From: Rariglobus sp.
Lineage (GTDB): Bacteria > Verrucomicrobiota > Verrucomicrobiia > Opitutales > Opitutaceae
Reading direction: 5' to 3'
DNA length: 64,000 nt
NCBI GenBank assembly: GCA_029266495.1
Contig: JAQSWS010000003.1
Location: 24,052 to 88,051, forward strand
Position numbers and translations under genes: made by a program
Shown: positions 53,783 through 64,000 of the stretch, in pieces
Layout of the letters: each line of letters starts with the position of its first letter
How positions within the stretch are numbered: position 1 is the stretch's first letter
Notes under the pieces: generated by a model
Seen by the model: only the letters and a program-made list of their open reading frames with translations
Told to the model about the DNA's origin: nothing
The model's database searches: none

Positions 53783-55264
53783 ATGTCCTCCCCTACGCTT
53801 GTCGATCTCGGTGCGCCGAGTGTGCCCTTTAATCGTTTCTTCCAGCGTGGCGTCGGCTCCTGCCACGCCTACCTGACGCTGCGCGAGGATCTGCGCGAGC
53901 ATGTGCGGCTGGCCCAGCAAGAGATCGGCTTCGGTGGAATCCGCTTCCATGGCATTTTCACCGAATATGTCGGGGTGGTTCACAACGGGGAGGAAGCCGA
54001 CGGACCCCGGCTTAATTTTCAAAACGTCACGAAGATCTATGAGTTCTTCGTGAACCAGGGCATGAAGCCATTTGTTGAAATTGGTTTCATGCCGACCCGG
54101 CTGGCGAGTGGCACGCGGACGATTTTCGATTATCGCGGGAATATCACGCCACCCAAGGAATGGGCTCAGTGGTCGCGTCTGGTCCGTCGCTTCGTGGCCC
54201 ACCTGGTGGATCACTTTGGCATCGAGGAGGTGCTGACCTGGCACTTCGAGGTGTGGAACGAGCCCGACCTGCACAACACATTTTGGACGGGAACGATGGC
54301 GGACTACTTTACGCTCTACGCCGAGACCGCGCGGGCGGTGAAGGCGGTTGATGACCGGTTGCGGGTCGGTGGTCCCGCCACGTCGAAAACCATGTGGGTG
54401 CCGGATCTGCTGGCGTTTTGCGCCACGGAAAAGGTGCCCCTCGATTTCATTTCGACGCACCACTACTGCGTGGACGCCGACCTCGTGCAGGGCGTGCCCG
54501 AGGGGCCGATGTATTATCGGGGCATGCGAGGCATGAAGGGTGACGTGGAACGGGTGCGCACACAAATCGCGGCGTCGGCGTTTCCGGACGCGGAGCTGCA
54601 TTTCACCGAATGGAACTCATGCCCGGCGCACGAGGATGTGTATGGCAAAGACACCGCGTTCACCGCCGCCTTTGCGCTGCAAACGATCAAAGAGGTCTCC
54701 GGTCTGGTGGATTCCTACATGTGGTGGACGGTGAGCGATATTTTTGAAGAGAGCGGGCTCAGTCTGCGGCCCTTCACGGGCAAATACGGCCTGGTCAATC
54801 AACACGGAATCAAGAAACCCGTTTTTCACGCGTTTAGATGGCTGGCGCAGATGTATGATCACGAACTGCCGCTCACTCATTCGTCGGCCCGCGCGACGCG
54901 TTCGACGGGCTGCGACGTGCGTTTGCTTGCGTGGAACCTGCCCGAGGTGCTCGAGACCGATCTCGGCGGCGGCGATTGGAAAATCAAAGGCGAGGCACGC
55001 CGGGATGAGTTTGTGATCAAGGGTCTGGCCGGTCGCTACCGCGTGCGCATGTGGACGGTGGACGACGAACGTGGAAACGCGCTCCATGCGTGGCGTGCGA
55101 TGGGTGCCCCGGACTATCCAAAAGCGGCGCAGATCGCCGGATTGAAGGCGGCCGCCGAGCCCGTGCTCGTGCGCGACGAGACGCTGACGCTCAACGCCGA
55201 TTGCGTGCTGACTTATCAAGTCGCACCGTGCGCGCTTCTGTTTTGCGAGCTGGCGCGTTGCTAG
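53783..55264 (+). CDS. GH39-family glycoside hydrolase (beta-xylosidase-like)
   Basis: 493 aa from the ATG at 53783 (MSSPTLVDLGAPSVPFNRFF). TIM-barrel features of GH39 are clear: EIGFGGIRFHGIFTEYVGVV, YEFFVNQGMKPFVEIGFMP, the acid/base motif TWHFEVWNEPDLHNTF (Glu of NEP), LDFISTHHYCVDADLVQG, and the nucleophile Glu in ELHFTEWNSCPAHEDVYG. A C-terminal beta-domain (DVRLLAWNLPEVLETDLGGG) follows. No signal peptide, so it likely acts inside the cell on imported xylo- or related oligosaccharides. Other GH39 activities (alpha-L-iduronidase, glucosidase) are possible. A terminator-like hairpin follows at 55338. Confidence 0.92.
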   Translation: MSSPTLVDLGAPSVPFNRFFQRGVGSCHAYLTLREDLREHVRLAQQEIGFGGIRFHGIFTEYVGVVHNGEEADGPRLNFQNVTKIYEFFVNQGMKPFVEIGFMPTRLASGTRTIFDYRGNITPPKEWAQWSRLVRRFVAHLVDHFGIEEVLTWHFEVWNEPDLHNTFWTGTMADYFTLYAETARAVKAVDDRLRVGGPATSKTMWVPDLLAFCATEKVPLDFISTHHYCVDADLVQGVPEGPMYYRGMRGMKGDVERVRTQIAASAFPDAELHFTEWNSCPAHEDVYGKDTAFTAAFALQTIKEVSGLVDSYMWWTVSDIFEESGLSLRPFTGKYGLVNQHGIKKPVFHAFRWLAQMYDHELPLTHSSARATRSTGCDVRLLAWNLPEVLETDLGGGDWKIKGEARRDEFVIKGLAGRYRVRMWTVDDERGNALHAWRAMGAPDYPKAAQIAGLKAAAEPVLVRDETLTLNADCVLTYQVAPCALLFCELARC

Positions 55265-55337
55265 CGAAGGCGTAACACGAGGATCAAAGTCGGGGCCGGT
55301 CTGGCCGGAGAAAGATTCGATGGTTTTGCCCTTGCAC

Positions 55338-55374
55338 CGCCGGTTGTCCGTTTCCAGAACCGGCGCCTTTTCTT
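55338..55374 (+). terminator. Hairpin with T-rich tail before the ParB-domain gene
   Basis: CGCCGGTT (55338-55345) pairs with AACCGGCG (55358-55365) around a 12-nt loop, followed by CCTTTTCTT. It looks like the terminator of the GH39 transcript, but it ends only a few bases before the ATG at 55376, so it also occupies the ribosome-binding region of the next gene. Confidence 0.7.
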
Positions 55375-55375
55375 C

Positions 55376-56221
55376 ATGCAGACCCAGACGCTCTCCCTCG
55401 ATTTGATTGATGTTTACGGCGGCACCCAGGCGCGGGTGAAAACGAATGATGAGGCGATTGAGAGTTATGCGGAGGAGATGGCGGGTGGGACGGTGTTTCC
55501 ACCCATCACCGTTTATTTTGACGGGGCCACCTATTGGCTTGCGGACGGTTTTCACCGTTACCTCGCGGCGAAACGCATCGAGCGTCCGTCGATTCTCGCG
55601 GAAGTGCAGCCGGGTGGACGCAGTGATGCGCTCAAGCATGCGCTCGGGGCGAACGCGACGAACGGTGTTTATCGCAACAATGCCGATAAACGAAATGCGG
55701 TGGAGATTGCCCTTGAGGAGTGGCCCGACCGCGCGAATCCGGTAATCGCGGAGATTTGCAGGGTTTCGCATGAGCTGGTGCGCACGCGGCGTTCAGAACT
55801 GACCAAATCGGGTAAGATCGCCCGCCGGGAGACCGTCACGGGGCGCGACGGGAAAGAATATCCGACGGAGATCGAGAAGCAGCCGCGCGGGAAAGAAGAG
55901 GCGCGCTCGAGCGACGGCGAAGGCGCGGGTGGCGGCGGCGGTGGGGGACGTCCGTCGAGCAAGGGTGACGGCGGCGCGCCGGGCGGCAGCAACATGGAGC
56001 TGGAGCGCGAGGCCCGTGAGATGATTCGTCGCGGTGAGATCAATCCCTTCGAGTTGAAGACGCTGATGTCCGCCAATGCCCACGATTATGCGGCGACGGT
56101 GATCAACCTGCTTGGCACGATGAAACCCGAGGATCCGCAGCGACGCGAAGGACTCTTGCGAATCAAGCGTTGGGTCGAGAAGGCGCTGGCCGGAGAGGTG
56201 GCGACGACGGGGGAGGCGTAA
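55376..56221 (+). CDS. Orphan ParB/Srx N-terminal-domain protein
   Basis: 281 aa. The N-terminal ParB-like nuclease/CTP-binding fold reads LSLDLIDVYGGTQARVKTND, ESYAEEMAGGTVFPPITVYF, YWLADGFHRYLAAKRIERPS and LKHALGANATNGVYRNNADK, with the GFHR motif. A helix-turn-helix-like stretch (VIAEICRVSHELVRTRRSEL) and the TGRDGKEYPT motif follow. A Gly-rich low-complexity linker (EGAGGGGGGGRPSSK) leads to a helical C-terminus (FELKTLMSANAHDYAATVIN). There is no adjacent parA or repeated parS site, so it is probably a stand-alone regulator rather than a segregation protein. The start lacks a Shine-Dalgarno and follows a hairpin directly. Confidence 0.85.
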   Translation: MQTQTLSLDLIDVYGGTQARVKTNDEAIESYAEEMAGGTVFPPITVYFDGATYWLADGFHRYLAAKRIERPSILAEVQPGGRSDALKHALGANATNGVYRNNADKRNAVEIALEEWPDRANPVIAEICRVSHELVRTRRSELTKSGKIARRETVTGRDGKEYPTEIEKQPRGKEEARSSDGEGAGGGGGGGRPSSKGDGGAPGGSNMELEREAREMIRRGEINPFELKTLMSANAHDYAATVINLLGTMKPEDPQRREGLLRIKRWVEKALAGEVATTGEA

Positions 56222-56242
56222 CAGCAGCCGTAGTCGAACAGC

Positions 56243-56314
56243 GTAGCCGCCGAGGTAACGGGGCTGGGCGGAAGATGGCTGAAACGACCTCAGCCTCGTT
56301 ACCTCGGCTGCTAC
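56243..56314. repeat. REP-like palindromic unit between convergent genes
   Basis: Two 24-bp arms (56243-56266 and 56291-56314) are inverted copies with two mismatches, sharing the core CCGAGGTAACG. The 24-bp loop contains a smaller dyad, GGCTGA...TCAGCC, that overlaps the right arm. It lies between the ParB-domain gene and the minus-strand YdeI-like gene and may serve as a two-way terminator or a REP element. Confidence 0.8.
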
Positions 56315-56347
56315 ACGATCAGGGCGATGTTGTTGGTTAAAGATATC

Positions 56348-56833
56348 TCAGCGCTTATCGCCGTAGAGCGTGTGGGTGCGGATCTTTTCAGCGAGTTCCC
56401 ATGAACGCTTGATCTGGGTGGCTTCCTGCTTGGCGCTGGTGATGTAGTGGAGCAACGAACGCCGGCGGCCGATTGGAAACGTTCCCCATCGATCACGGGC
56501 GGCGGGGTCTTGTTCCAGAACGAGGGCAAAGGCGTCTGGAATCTCAAGATCGTCGGGCTCGGGATCGGGAACGAGGGACACCGTGGTGGTTGACCGAAGT
56601 TTGAGACCGCACCTTTTCAGCAGGTCCTGTCCGACAATGAGAAAGCTGCCGCCGTCAGCGTGATTCTGCAGAGCGCGTTTGCAGGTGTGCCCATTGATCG
56701 TTGCGAGAAGGCGGCGCACGCCGGCGGCCTTGAACCTGGCGGCGATGTCGTCGGGCACGGGCAGCGCGTGGTAGCGCATGCCGGTTTCGAGGCGAACGAC
56801 GGTGGAGGTGAAGCGGGAATCGGGTTTAGGCAT
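56348..56833 (-). CDS. YdeI/OmpD-associated-like protein (DUF1905)
   Basis: 161 aa from the ATG at 56833 (MPKPDSRFTSTVVRLETGMR); the frame is open further upstream but this start fits the family. The DUF1905 beta-barrel is visible (YHALPVPDDIAARFKAAGVR, LATINGHTCKRALQNHADGG, FLIVGQDLLKRCGLK and VSLVPDPEPDDLEIPDAF). The C-terminal YdeI-like helices read WGTFPIGRRRSLLHYITSAK and RSWELAEKIRTHTLYG. The function of this fusion family is not established; some relatives protect against bacteriocin or peptide stress. It lies 31 bp after the large membrane protein gene on the same strand. Confidence 0.88.
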   Translation of the reverse strand: MPKPDSRFTSTVVRLETGMRYHALPVPDDIAARFKAAGVRRLLATINGHTCKRALQNHADGGSFLIVGQDLLKRCGLKLRSTTTVSLVPDPEPDDLEIPDAFALVLEQDPAARDRWGTFPIGRRRSLLHYITSAKQEATQIKRSWELAEKIRTHTLYGDKR

Positions 56834-56864
56834 GTTACGCGGCTCGCTTCGAATGCTGTCGCTA

Positions 56865-59800
56865 TTATAGCGTGAGGAGGAGTTTTTCGAGAACTTGCAG
56901 AGTGCCGACACCGCCGACGGGAATCAACATGGCTCGATAAAGCGGATTGTGAATCCAGCTTTGGAAAACCACGCTATCGAAGGCGCTGATCTGGTCTTTT
57001 TCCTCCTTTAGCAACTCCAGGCGGGCCTTCACGCAGTCGGAATTGATATTGCTCTTTGGGTCCGTAGCCGCAACGGCGGAGCAGCGGCAATCACGAAGCG
57101 CCTCGTTGATTGCATCCAAAGCGCTGGCATGTGCCTTACGCGTATAATATTGGAGGAAGGCCGCCACGATGACCAGCAGCAGCAGCCCGCTTCCAAAGAT
57201 GCCCAGCAGGACAATGGGCCAAGTCCAGCTATCGAAGAGCGAGTTTCTTGAAACAATCAGGAGGAAAAGAATGGTGAAGGGAAAGTAGACGAGTCGGCTT
57301 ATCGGATCACAAAGGGCGTCTATTCGGGTGAGAGTGCCGTAGATGTCGGTGATTTTTTTCTCAGCTATCAGACTCTCCAGTCTTTTTACGAGCAGTCCCG
57401 CCGTGACGGTGACATCGAAGATATAAAACAGCAGCATGACGTGCATGAGGACGCCGGTCCCGAGAATGCCGGTGTCCAAGGCGAAACTGTTGGGACCGCG
57501 TGCGGGAACAAACGGCATACCATAAATCGTGCAGAGTGTGACCCAGAAGCCGACATACAGCAGACTCATGGCCAGGACCCGCCAGAACCGGGTGTTGGGA
57601 TTTGAAGCGATCAGATAGGCCCACCAAGTATTCCGCTCCGATTCCTGCCCGAGGATTGGTTTGCGCTTCTTGTCTTGGCGCGGGGGCGATTTCCTTGAAC
57701 CCGATAAAAATCTGAGCAGACGGCCGATTTTATTTGCGACGGTATTATCAGGAGAGATTGGAAGACAATCATGGAGGTCAATGTTGAATGCATCGGCGGC
57801 ATCCCGGTGTTTCCGCTGCCAGATATTTTGCGCTTTTAGGAGGAAGAATACGGCCAGGAAGATAACAACGAGGCGAAGAATATCGGTGGGCCAGATACTC
57901 ACGCCATCAAACCATATGAGGGGTTCTTCACCATCGCCGCGCAGCACCTCGGCGACAGTCACGCCAAGATTGCTCAAGCCAAGGGCTACAAACACCGATG
58001 CGGCGAGTGCCGCGCAACGGATGGCCGATACGGGCAAGGCGGGCGCAAAGGCAGAGTCGCCCAAACTGCGCATGATTTTTTCGAACGACCAAAAGTAAAC
58101 GAGCAACACCCCGACGATGGCAGCTAGCATCATACAGCCAACGATGAAGTTGAGTGGAGGAGGGCTCACCGTCAGAGATACCATTCGTATCCAGGCGATT
58201 AATCCGATGGTCCCGAGTAACCAGACGAAGCAAAAAAGAAATTGCCAGGCCTCTCGTGGCAAGAGGCGCAACATGCGCCTCCGATCATCGTTCGGGTCTA
58301 TTTTGGGAATGGGAAAGCGAAGATGCCCTGCCGGGCTGAACTGCCAGATCAAGAGGCAAAACAGGAAAACCGAGGCGAGAATTCCGGCACGGACGGGCCC
58401 CCAGTCTCCCGTGTCTGAGGGAGCTCTACCGGCGCGCAAAGGCGATGGGCCGGAGCCATCGGAAAGCGGGTGAATTTGTTCGAGGCCGATTTCAAATAAA
58501 CGGGGTAGGACGGTATGAGGGGACAGGTTAAATCTTGAGATCGATACTTCCGTGCTTGGGGCGGCGTGTTTGGTTTCGATTTCTTTAAGGCCAAGAGCCT
58601 GGAGGGTGGTGAGGAAAAGACCGGTTTGGTAAGAATCGCGAAACGGGGGGATGCGGCCTTGAAGTTCGCGGCTGACGGTGAGTCCGAAGGCGGAGCCGAC
58701 GACAAGATTGCGAGTCCATTCCCGTTCTTCGGGATCAAGGAATGCCGCATCCATATCGGTGGTGAAATAGACCGCTCCGGAGAAGCGCTGCCGAAATGCG
58801 CGCATGACGAGGAGCTTGTCATAGACATCGCTGCCGAGCACGCCGATGGCGGAAATCCTTTCGCCTTTGGCGCGCAGTTCGTTGTCCAGAGCGGTGAGGT
58901 CCGCTTGAAGCCTGTGTAGATAATCGAATTGAGATTCTCCATAGGCGCGCTCACCGGGGGCCTCTGCCTTGCGCGAACTGTCGCCGCCTGAAACGCTGCT
59001 TTTGAGGGTTTGTCCGTCCAAACCGCGCAAATACGAGAACTCATGGACGTTGTCATAGGTGGAGACCCATGCGTCGTGTTTGCCCGTCGTATTCGCAGGG
59101 GAAATTTTGGCGGCAAAGGTGCGTGCCAGCGCCCGGCTGTAAACGCCATCCCACTCGGCGATCAATACGAGATGATTGCGGCGTTGATTCTGGTCAGGGT
59201 GCGCCTGGCGCCGGCGTAGTTCTTCAAGCAGGGAGATCACCAATTTGTCGTCGGTCGCGATGGTGCGTGCCCAGTCCCAGCCCCCGATATGGTGCCAGTC
59301 TCCTGGTTTCTTCCAGTCGGGGCCGATTGACAGTCTTAATGCCTCTTGGGCGACGGTTGCCCGCGAACTATATAGGACCGGCCCGGGAGACCACTGCTTT
59401 TCGGTGGAGGGAGTCTCATTTATAATTGCTTCGGTGGAGGTGCCGGACGTTGGGGCAGCGGTTGCTGCAGGCGGCTTGGAACAGGTGGCGACTAGATTGA
59501 CGAGTCCTTGCGAGCTGGTAGGGCCGATGACCTTGAGTGCGAAGTGGGGGAGGGCGTCAGACTCCGCACTCCGCTGCGGAAGCATTTTTTCGACGATCTT
59601 TTCGATCGTATTCAGCAGGTTTCCTTTTCCGTCCAGTTTCGTTTCGAGGTGGGTTTCATTCAGCCAGAGAACAATCACGGCCTCATAAGGAGCATCGAAA
59701 ATGAGGCTGGTGGGACCCTTGACCGTTTGTTGAACGCGAAGATCGGAGGGCGGCCAAATGACGTTGTCGGTGATTACCGTGCGAGCCTCGAAGAAGTCGT

Positions 59801-60269
59801 AGGGCACATCCTGTCCGGTGAAAAAATTCTTAACAAACCCGAGGCGATCATGATTGCGGGTGACATATTGAGCCCGGGCCAGAGCGGCCAGCACGGCATA
59901 GCGAGTGCGGAGGCGAAACTCACGATCTTCAGGGTAGTTCTGCCCGCGCAAGAGCACGGGCAGGACTAAGATGCGCGGCTCTGTTGTTGGTTTCGGACTG
60001 GTGGCCTTCCACTCTTTCGTGAACTCCTCGATGGGTGTGGTGAGGCAGGATTGAGCTATGCGTCCCTCGGGTAACGTTACTTCGAAAGGGTCCTCCCAAA
60101 GCCTCGCGGTGGCATATGACTCTTTGGCGGTCGGCGTCCCGCTGTTCGCGGTGTTGGCAGGACGGCCGGATTTGAGCGCCGGCATGTTGTTTAGCAGTCC
60201 GACAGCGACGAAGCACAGAGCCGCAAAGTTCGGGATAAAGATGGATGGATCCAGAGAGCGTGAATTCAT
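56865..60269 (-). CDS. Large membrane protein with extracytoplasmic domain, unknown function
   Basis: 1134 aa. One N-terminal membrane segment (residues ~9-28, FIPNFAALCFVAVGLLNN) is followed by ~600 extracytoplasmic residues, then about nine membrane helices between ~635 and ~1040 (GILASVFLFCLLIWQF; LRLVVIFLAVFFLLKAQN; WPIVLLGIFGSGLLLLVIVA). A cytoplasmic tail of ~95 residues ends ALYRAML-like (HNPLYRAMLIPVGGVGTLQV). Parts of the soluble domain recall type 1 periplasmic-binding folds: HFALKVIGPTSSQGLVNLV, NHLVLIAEWDGVYSRALART, ISAIGVLGSDVYDKLLVMRA, and FSGAVYFTTDMDAAFLDPEE. The base composition is visibly less GC-rich than neighbouring genes, hinting at recent acquisition. It is probably a ligand-sensing or transport-related protein; I do not recognise a characterised family. 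Confidence 0.8.
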   Translation of the reverse strand: MNSRSLDPSIFIPNFAALCFVAVGLLNNMPALKSGRPANTANSGTPTAKESYATARLWEDPFEVTLPEGRIAQSCLTTPIEEFTKEWKATSPKPTTEPRILVLPVLLRGQNYPEDREFRLRTRYAVLAALARAQYVTRNHDRLGFVKNFFTGQDVPYDFFEARTVITDNVIWPPSDLRVQQTVKGPTSLIFDAPYEAVIVLWLNETHLETKLDGKGNLLNTIEKIVEKMLPQRSAESDALPHFALKVIGPTSSQGLVNLVATCSKPPAATAAPTSGTSTEAIINETPSTEKQWSPGPVLYSSRATVAQEALRLSIGPDWKKPGDWHHIGGWDWARTIATDDKLVISLLEELRRRQAHPDQNQRRNHLVLIAEWDGVYSRALARTFAAKISPANTTGKHDAWVSTYDNVHEFSYLRGLDGQTLKSSVSGGDSSRKAEAPGERAYGESQFDYLHRLQADLTALDNELRAKGERISAIGVLGSDVYDKLLVMRAFRQRFSGAVYFTTDMDAAFLDPEEREWTRNLVVGSAFGLTVSRELQGRIPPFRDSYQTGLFLTTLQALGLKEIETKHAAPSTEVSISRFNLSPHTVLPRLFEIGLEQIHPLSDGSGPSPLRAGRAPSDTGDWGPVRAGILASVFLFCLLIWQFSPAGHLRFPIPKIDPNDDRRRMLRLLPREAWQFLFCFVWLLGTIGLIAWIRMVSLTVSPPPLNFIVGCMMLAAIVGVLLVYFWSFEKIMRSLGDSAFAPALPVSAIRCAALAASVFVALGLSNLGVTVAEVLRGDGEEPLIWFDGVSIWPTDILRLVVIFLAVFFLLKAQNIWQRKHRDAADAFNIDLHDCLPISPDNTVANKIGRLLRFLSGSRKSPPRQDKKRKPILGQESERNTWWAYLIASNPNTRFWRVLAMSLLYVGFWVTLCTIYGMPFVPARGPNSFALDTGILGTGVLMHVMLLFYIFDVTVTAGLLVKRLESLIAEKKITDIYGTLTRIDALCDPISRLVYFPFTILFLLIVSRNSLFDSWTWPIVLLGIFGSGLLLLVIVAAFLQYYTRKAHASALDAINEALRDCRCSAVAATDPKSNINSDCVKARLELLKEEKDQISAFDSVVFQSWIHNPLYRAMLIPVGGVGTLQVLEKLLLTL

Positions 60270-60708
60270 AAGTGCAATTTACGGTGCGGCTACTTCGCCT
60301 CACTTGGTTCTGTAAAACAGCAACTTACGAGCCATTTTACATTTTTTTGCAATTTCACTCCCTGCGGTGAGGGGATGATTGAACGGGCACGCAGACACCT
60401 TTCACGCAGCCGGTCAGGCCGCTGACACAGGAGCGTTACGTTGGCAGAAGGAAGACGCTTGAGGCTCCAGGCCGTGTTTCGAAATAGACCAGCCCCTCGC
60501 TGTGTTCTGGGAGGGGACGGGAAAGGACGCTGGGCCGCGCTGACCTCGGCGGCACGGGCCGCTGGCCCGCCTCCGCCTCGATTGCCCTGGCCGAGCACCT
60601 GTTCCCGCTCCGCTGAGCCGGCCTATTTCGAAAACACGGCTTAGATCGAACCGACCTTGGATCGCAAAGAAGATATTTTATCCAAGGCCTATCGCACGGA
60701 CCTGTCGA
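60270..60708. other. 439-bp non-coding stretch
   Basis: No convincing gene is seen. The left 90 bp (60270-60360), next to the start of the large membrane protein gene, is AT-rich and probably holds its promoter. The right part holds the 169-bp element with 17-bp terminal inverted repeats (60471-60639). The last 70 bp lie after the purL stop codon; no clear terminator is visible there. Confidence 0.6.
60471..60639. repeat. 169-bp element bounded by inverted repeats (MITE or structured RNA candidate)
   Basis: The left end GCCGTGTTTCGAAATAG (60471-60487) is repeated in inverted form at 60622-60639 with a single extra A. The interior is very GC-rich and contains at least two hairpins: CCCCTC/GAGGGG (60493-60516) and CGGGCC-gct-GGCCCG (60555-60569). 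No coding frame is convincing. No clear target-site duplication is visible at the ends. Confidence 0.65.

Positions 60709-64000
<3,292 letters not shown>

Noticed and set aside
55376..56221. Chromosome-partition ParB near an origin
   Set aside because: There is no parA, no parS-like repeats and no dnaA/gidA neighbours; the linker and C-terminus differ from Spo0J/ParB.
60290..60644. Short open frames in the gap between purL and the large membrane protein
   Set aside because: They are low-complexity, overlap the inverted-repeat element and lack start signals.

Overview
The window is high-GC bacterial DNA, densely coding on both strands. It contains no rRNA, tRNA, CRISPR array, insertion sequence or phage gene that I can recognise. 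Several features point to the Verrucomicrobiota, most likely the Opitutales/Opitutaceae: a PEP-CTERM exosortase substrate, a very large pilin-like protein of the Verru_Chthon cassette A type, lone LacI-controlled glycan genes, weak Shine-Dalgarno sequences, and a lone trpE. This taxonomic placement is inference; no 16S gene is present.

Region 1 (1-13 kb) looks like a carbohydrate and cell-surface block. It holds a secreted right-handed beta-helix protein (cut by the left edge), a LacI-family repressor, a PEP-CTERM protein, an FAD-dependent oxidoreductase, and a minus-strand run of a GH94-like glycoside phosphorylase, a 1223-aa pilin-like protein and a secreted protein of unknown function. Three similar palindromes with the core TTAACnGTT lie upstream of lacI/PEP-CTERM, of the beta-helix gene and of the GH94 gene, suggesting one LacI regulon.

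Region 2 (13-24 kb) is housekeeping: trpE, glmS, glgC, ychF, rpsP-trmD-rplS (no rimM between rpsP and trmD) and transketolase, separated by clear hairpin terminators. Region 3 (24-27 kb) has small uncharacterised genes and a TPR protein. Region 4 (27-36.5 kb) is a MarR-controlled RND efflux operon (adaptor, pump, TolC-like channel) followed by an AsmA-like protein. Region 5 (36.5-40.5 kb) is a complete spermidine/putrescine-type ABC importer in the order potC-potD-potB-potA. Region 6 (40.5-43.6 kb) is a HlyD-ATPase-ABC2 permease exporter on the minus strand.

Region 7 (43.7-53.7 kb) holds a GNAT acetyltransferase, VOC protein, GDSL hydrolase, STAS protein, methyltransferase and MATE transporter. 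It also holds an ECF sigma factor of the ECF42 type next to its usual YCII/DGPF partner, divergent from DUF1428, SRPBCC and DoxX-like genes. Region 8 (53.7-64 kb) has a GH39 glycosidase, an orphan ParB-domain protein, a YdeI-like protein, a 1134-aa membrane protein of unknown function with a large extracytoplasmic domain, and purL (cut by the right edge).

The most unusual signals are non-coding. Arrays of degenerate 7-bp repeats (GAGYTGA, CYTGAGA and GRGTAGY types) occur at four places. Two of these lie in frame inside purL, in linkers, and one forms a long hairpin between glmS and trpE. There is also a REP-like palindrome at 56243-56314, a small hairpin repeat present twice (17983 and 44667), and a 169-bp element at 60471-60639 bounded by 17-bp inverted repeats that could be a MITE or a structured RNA.
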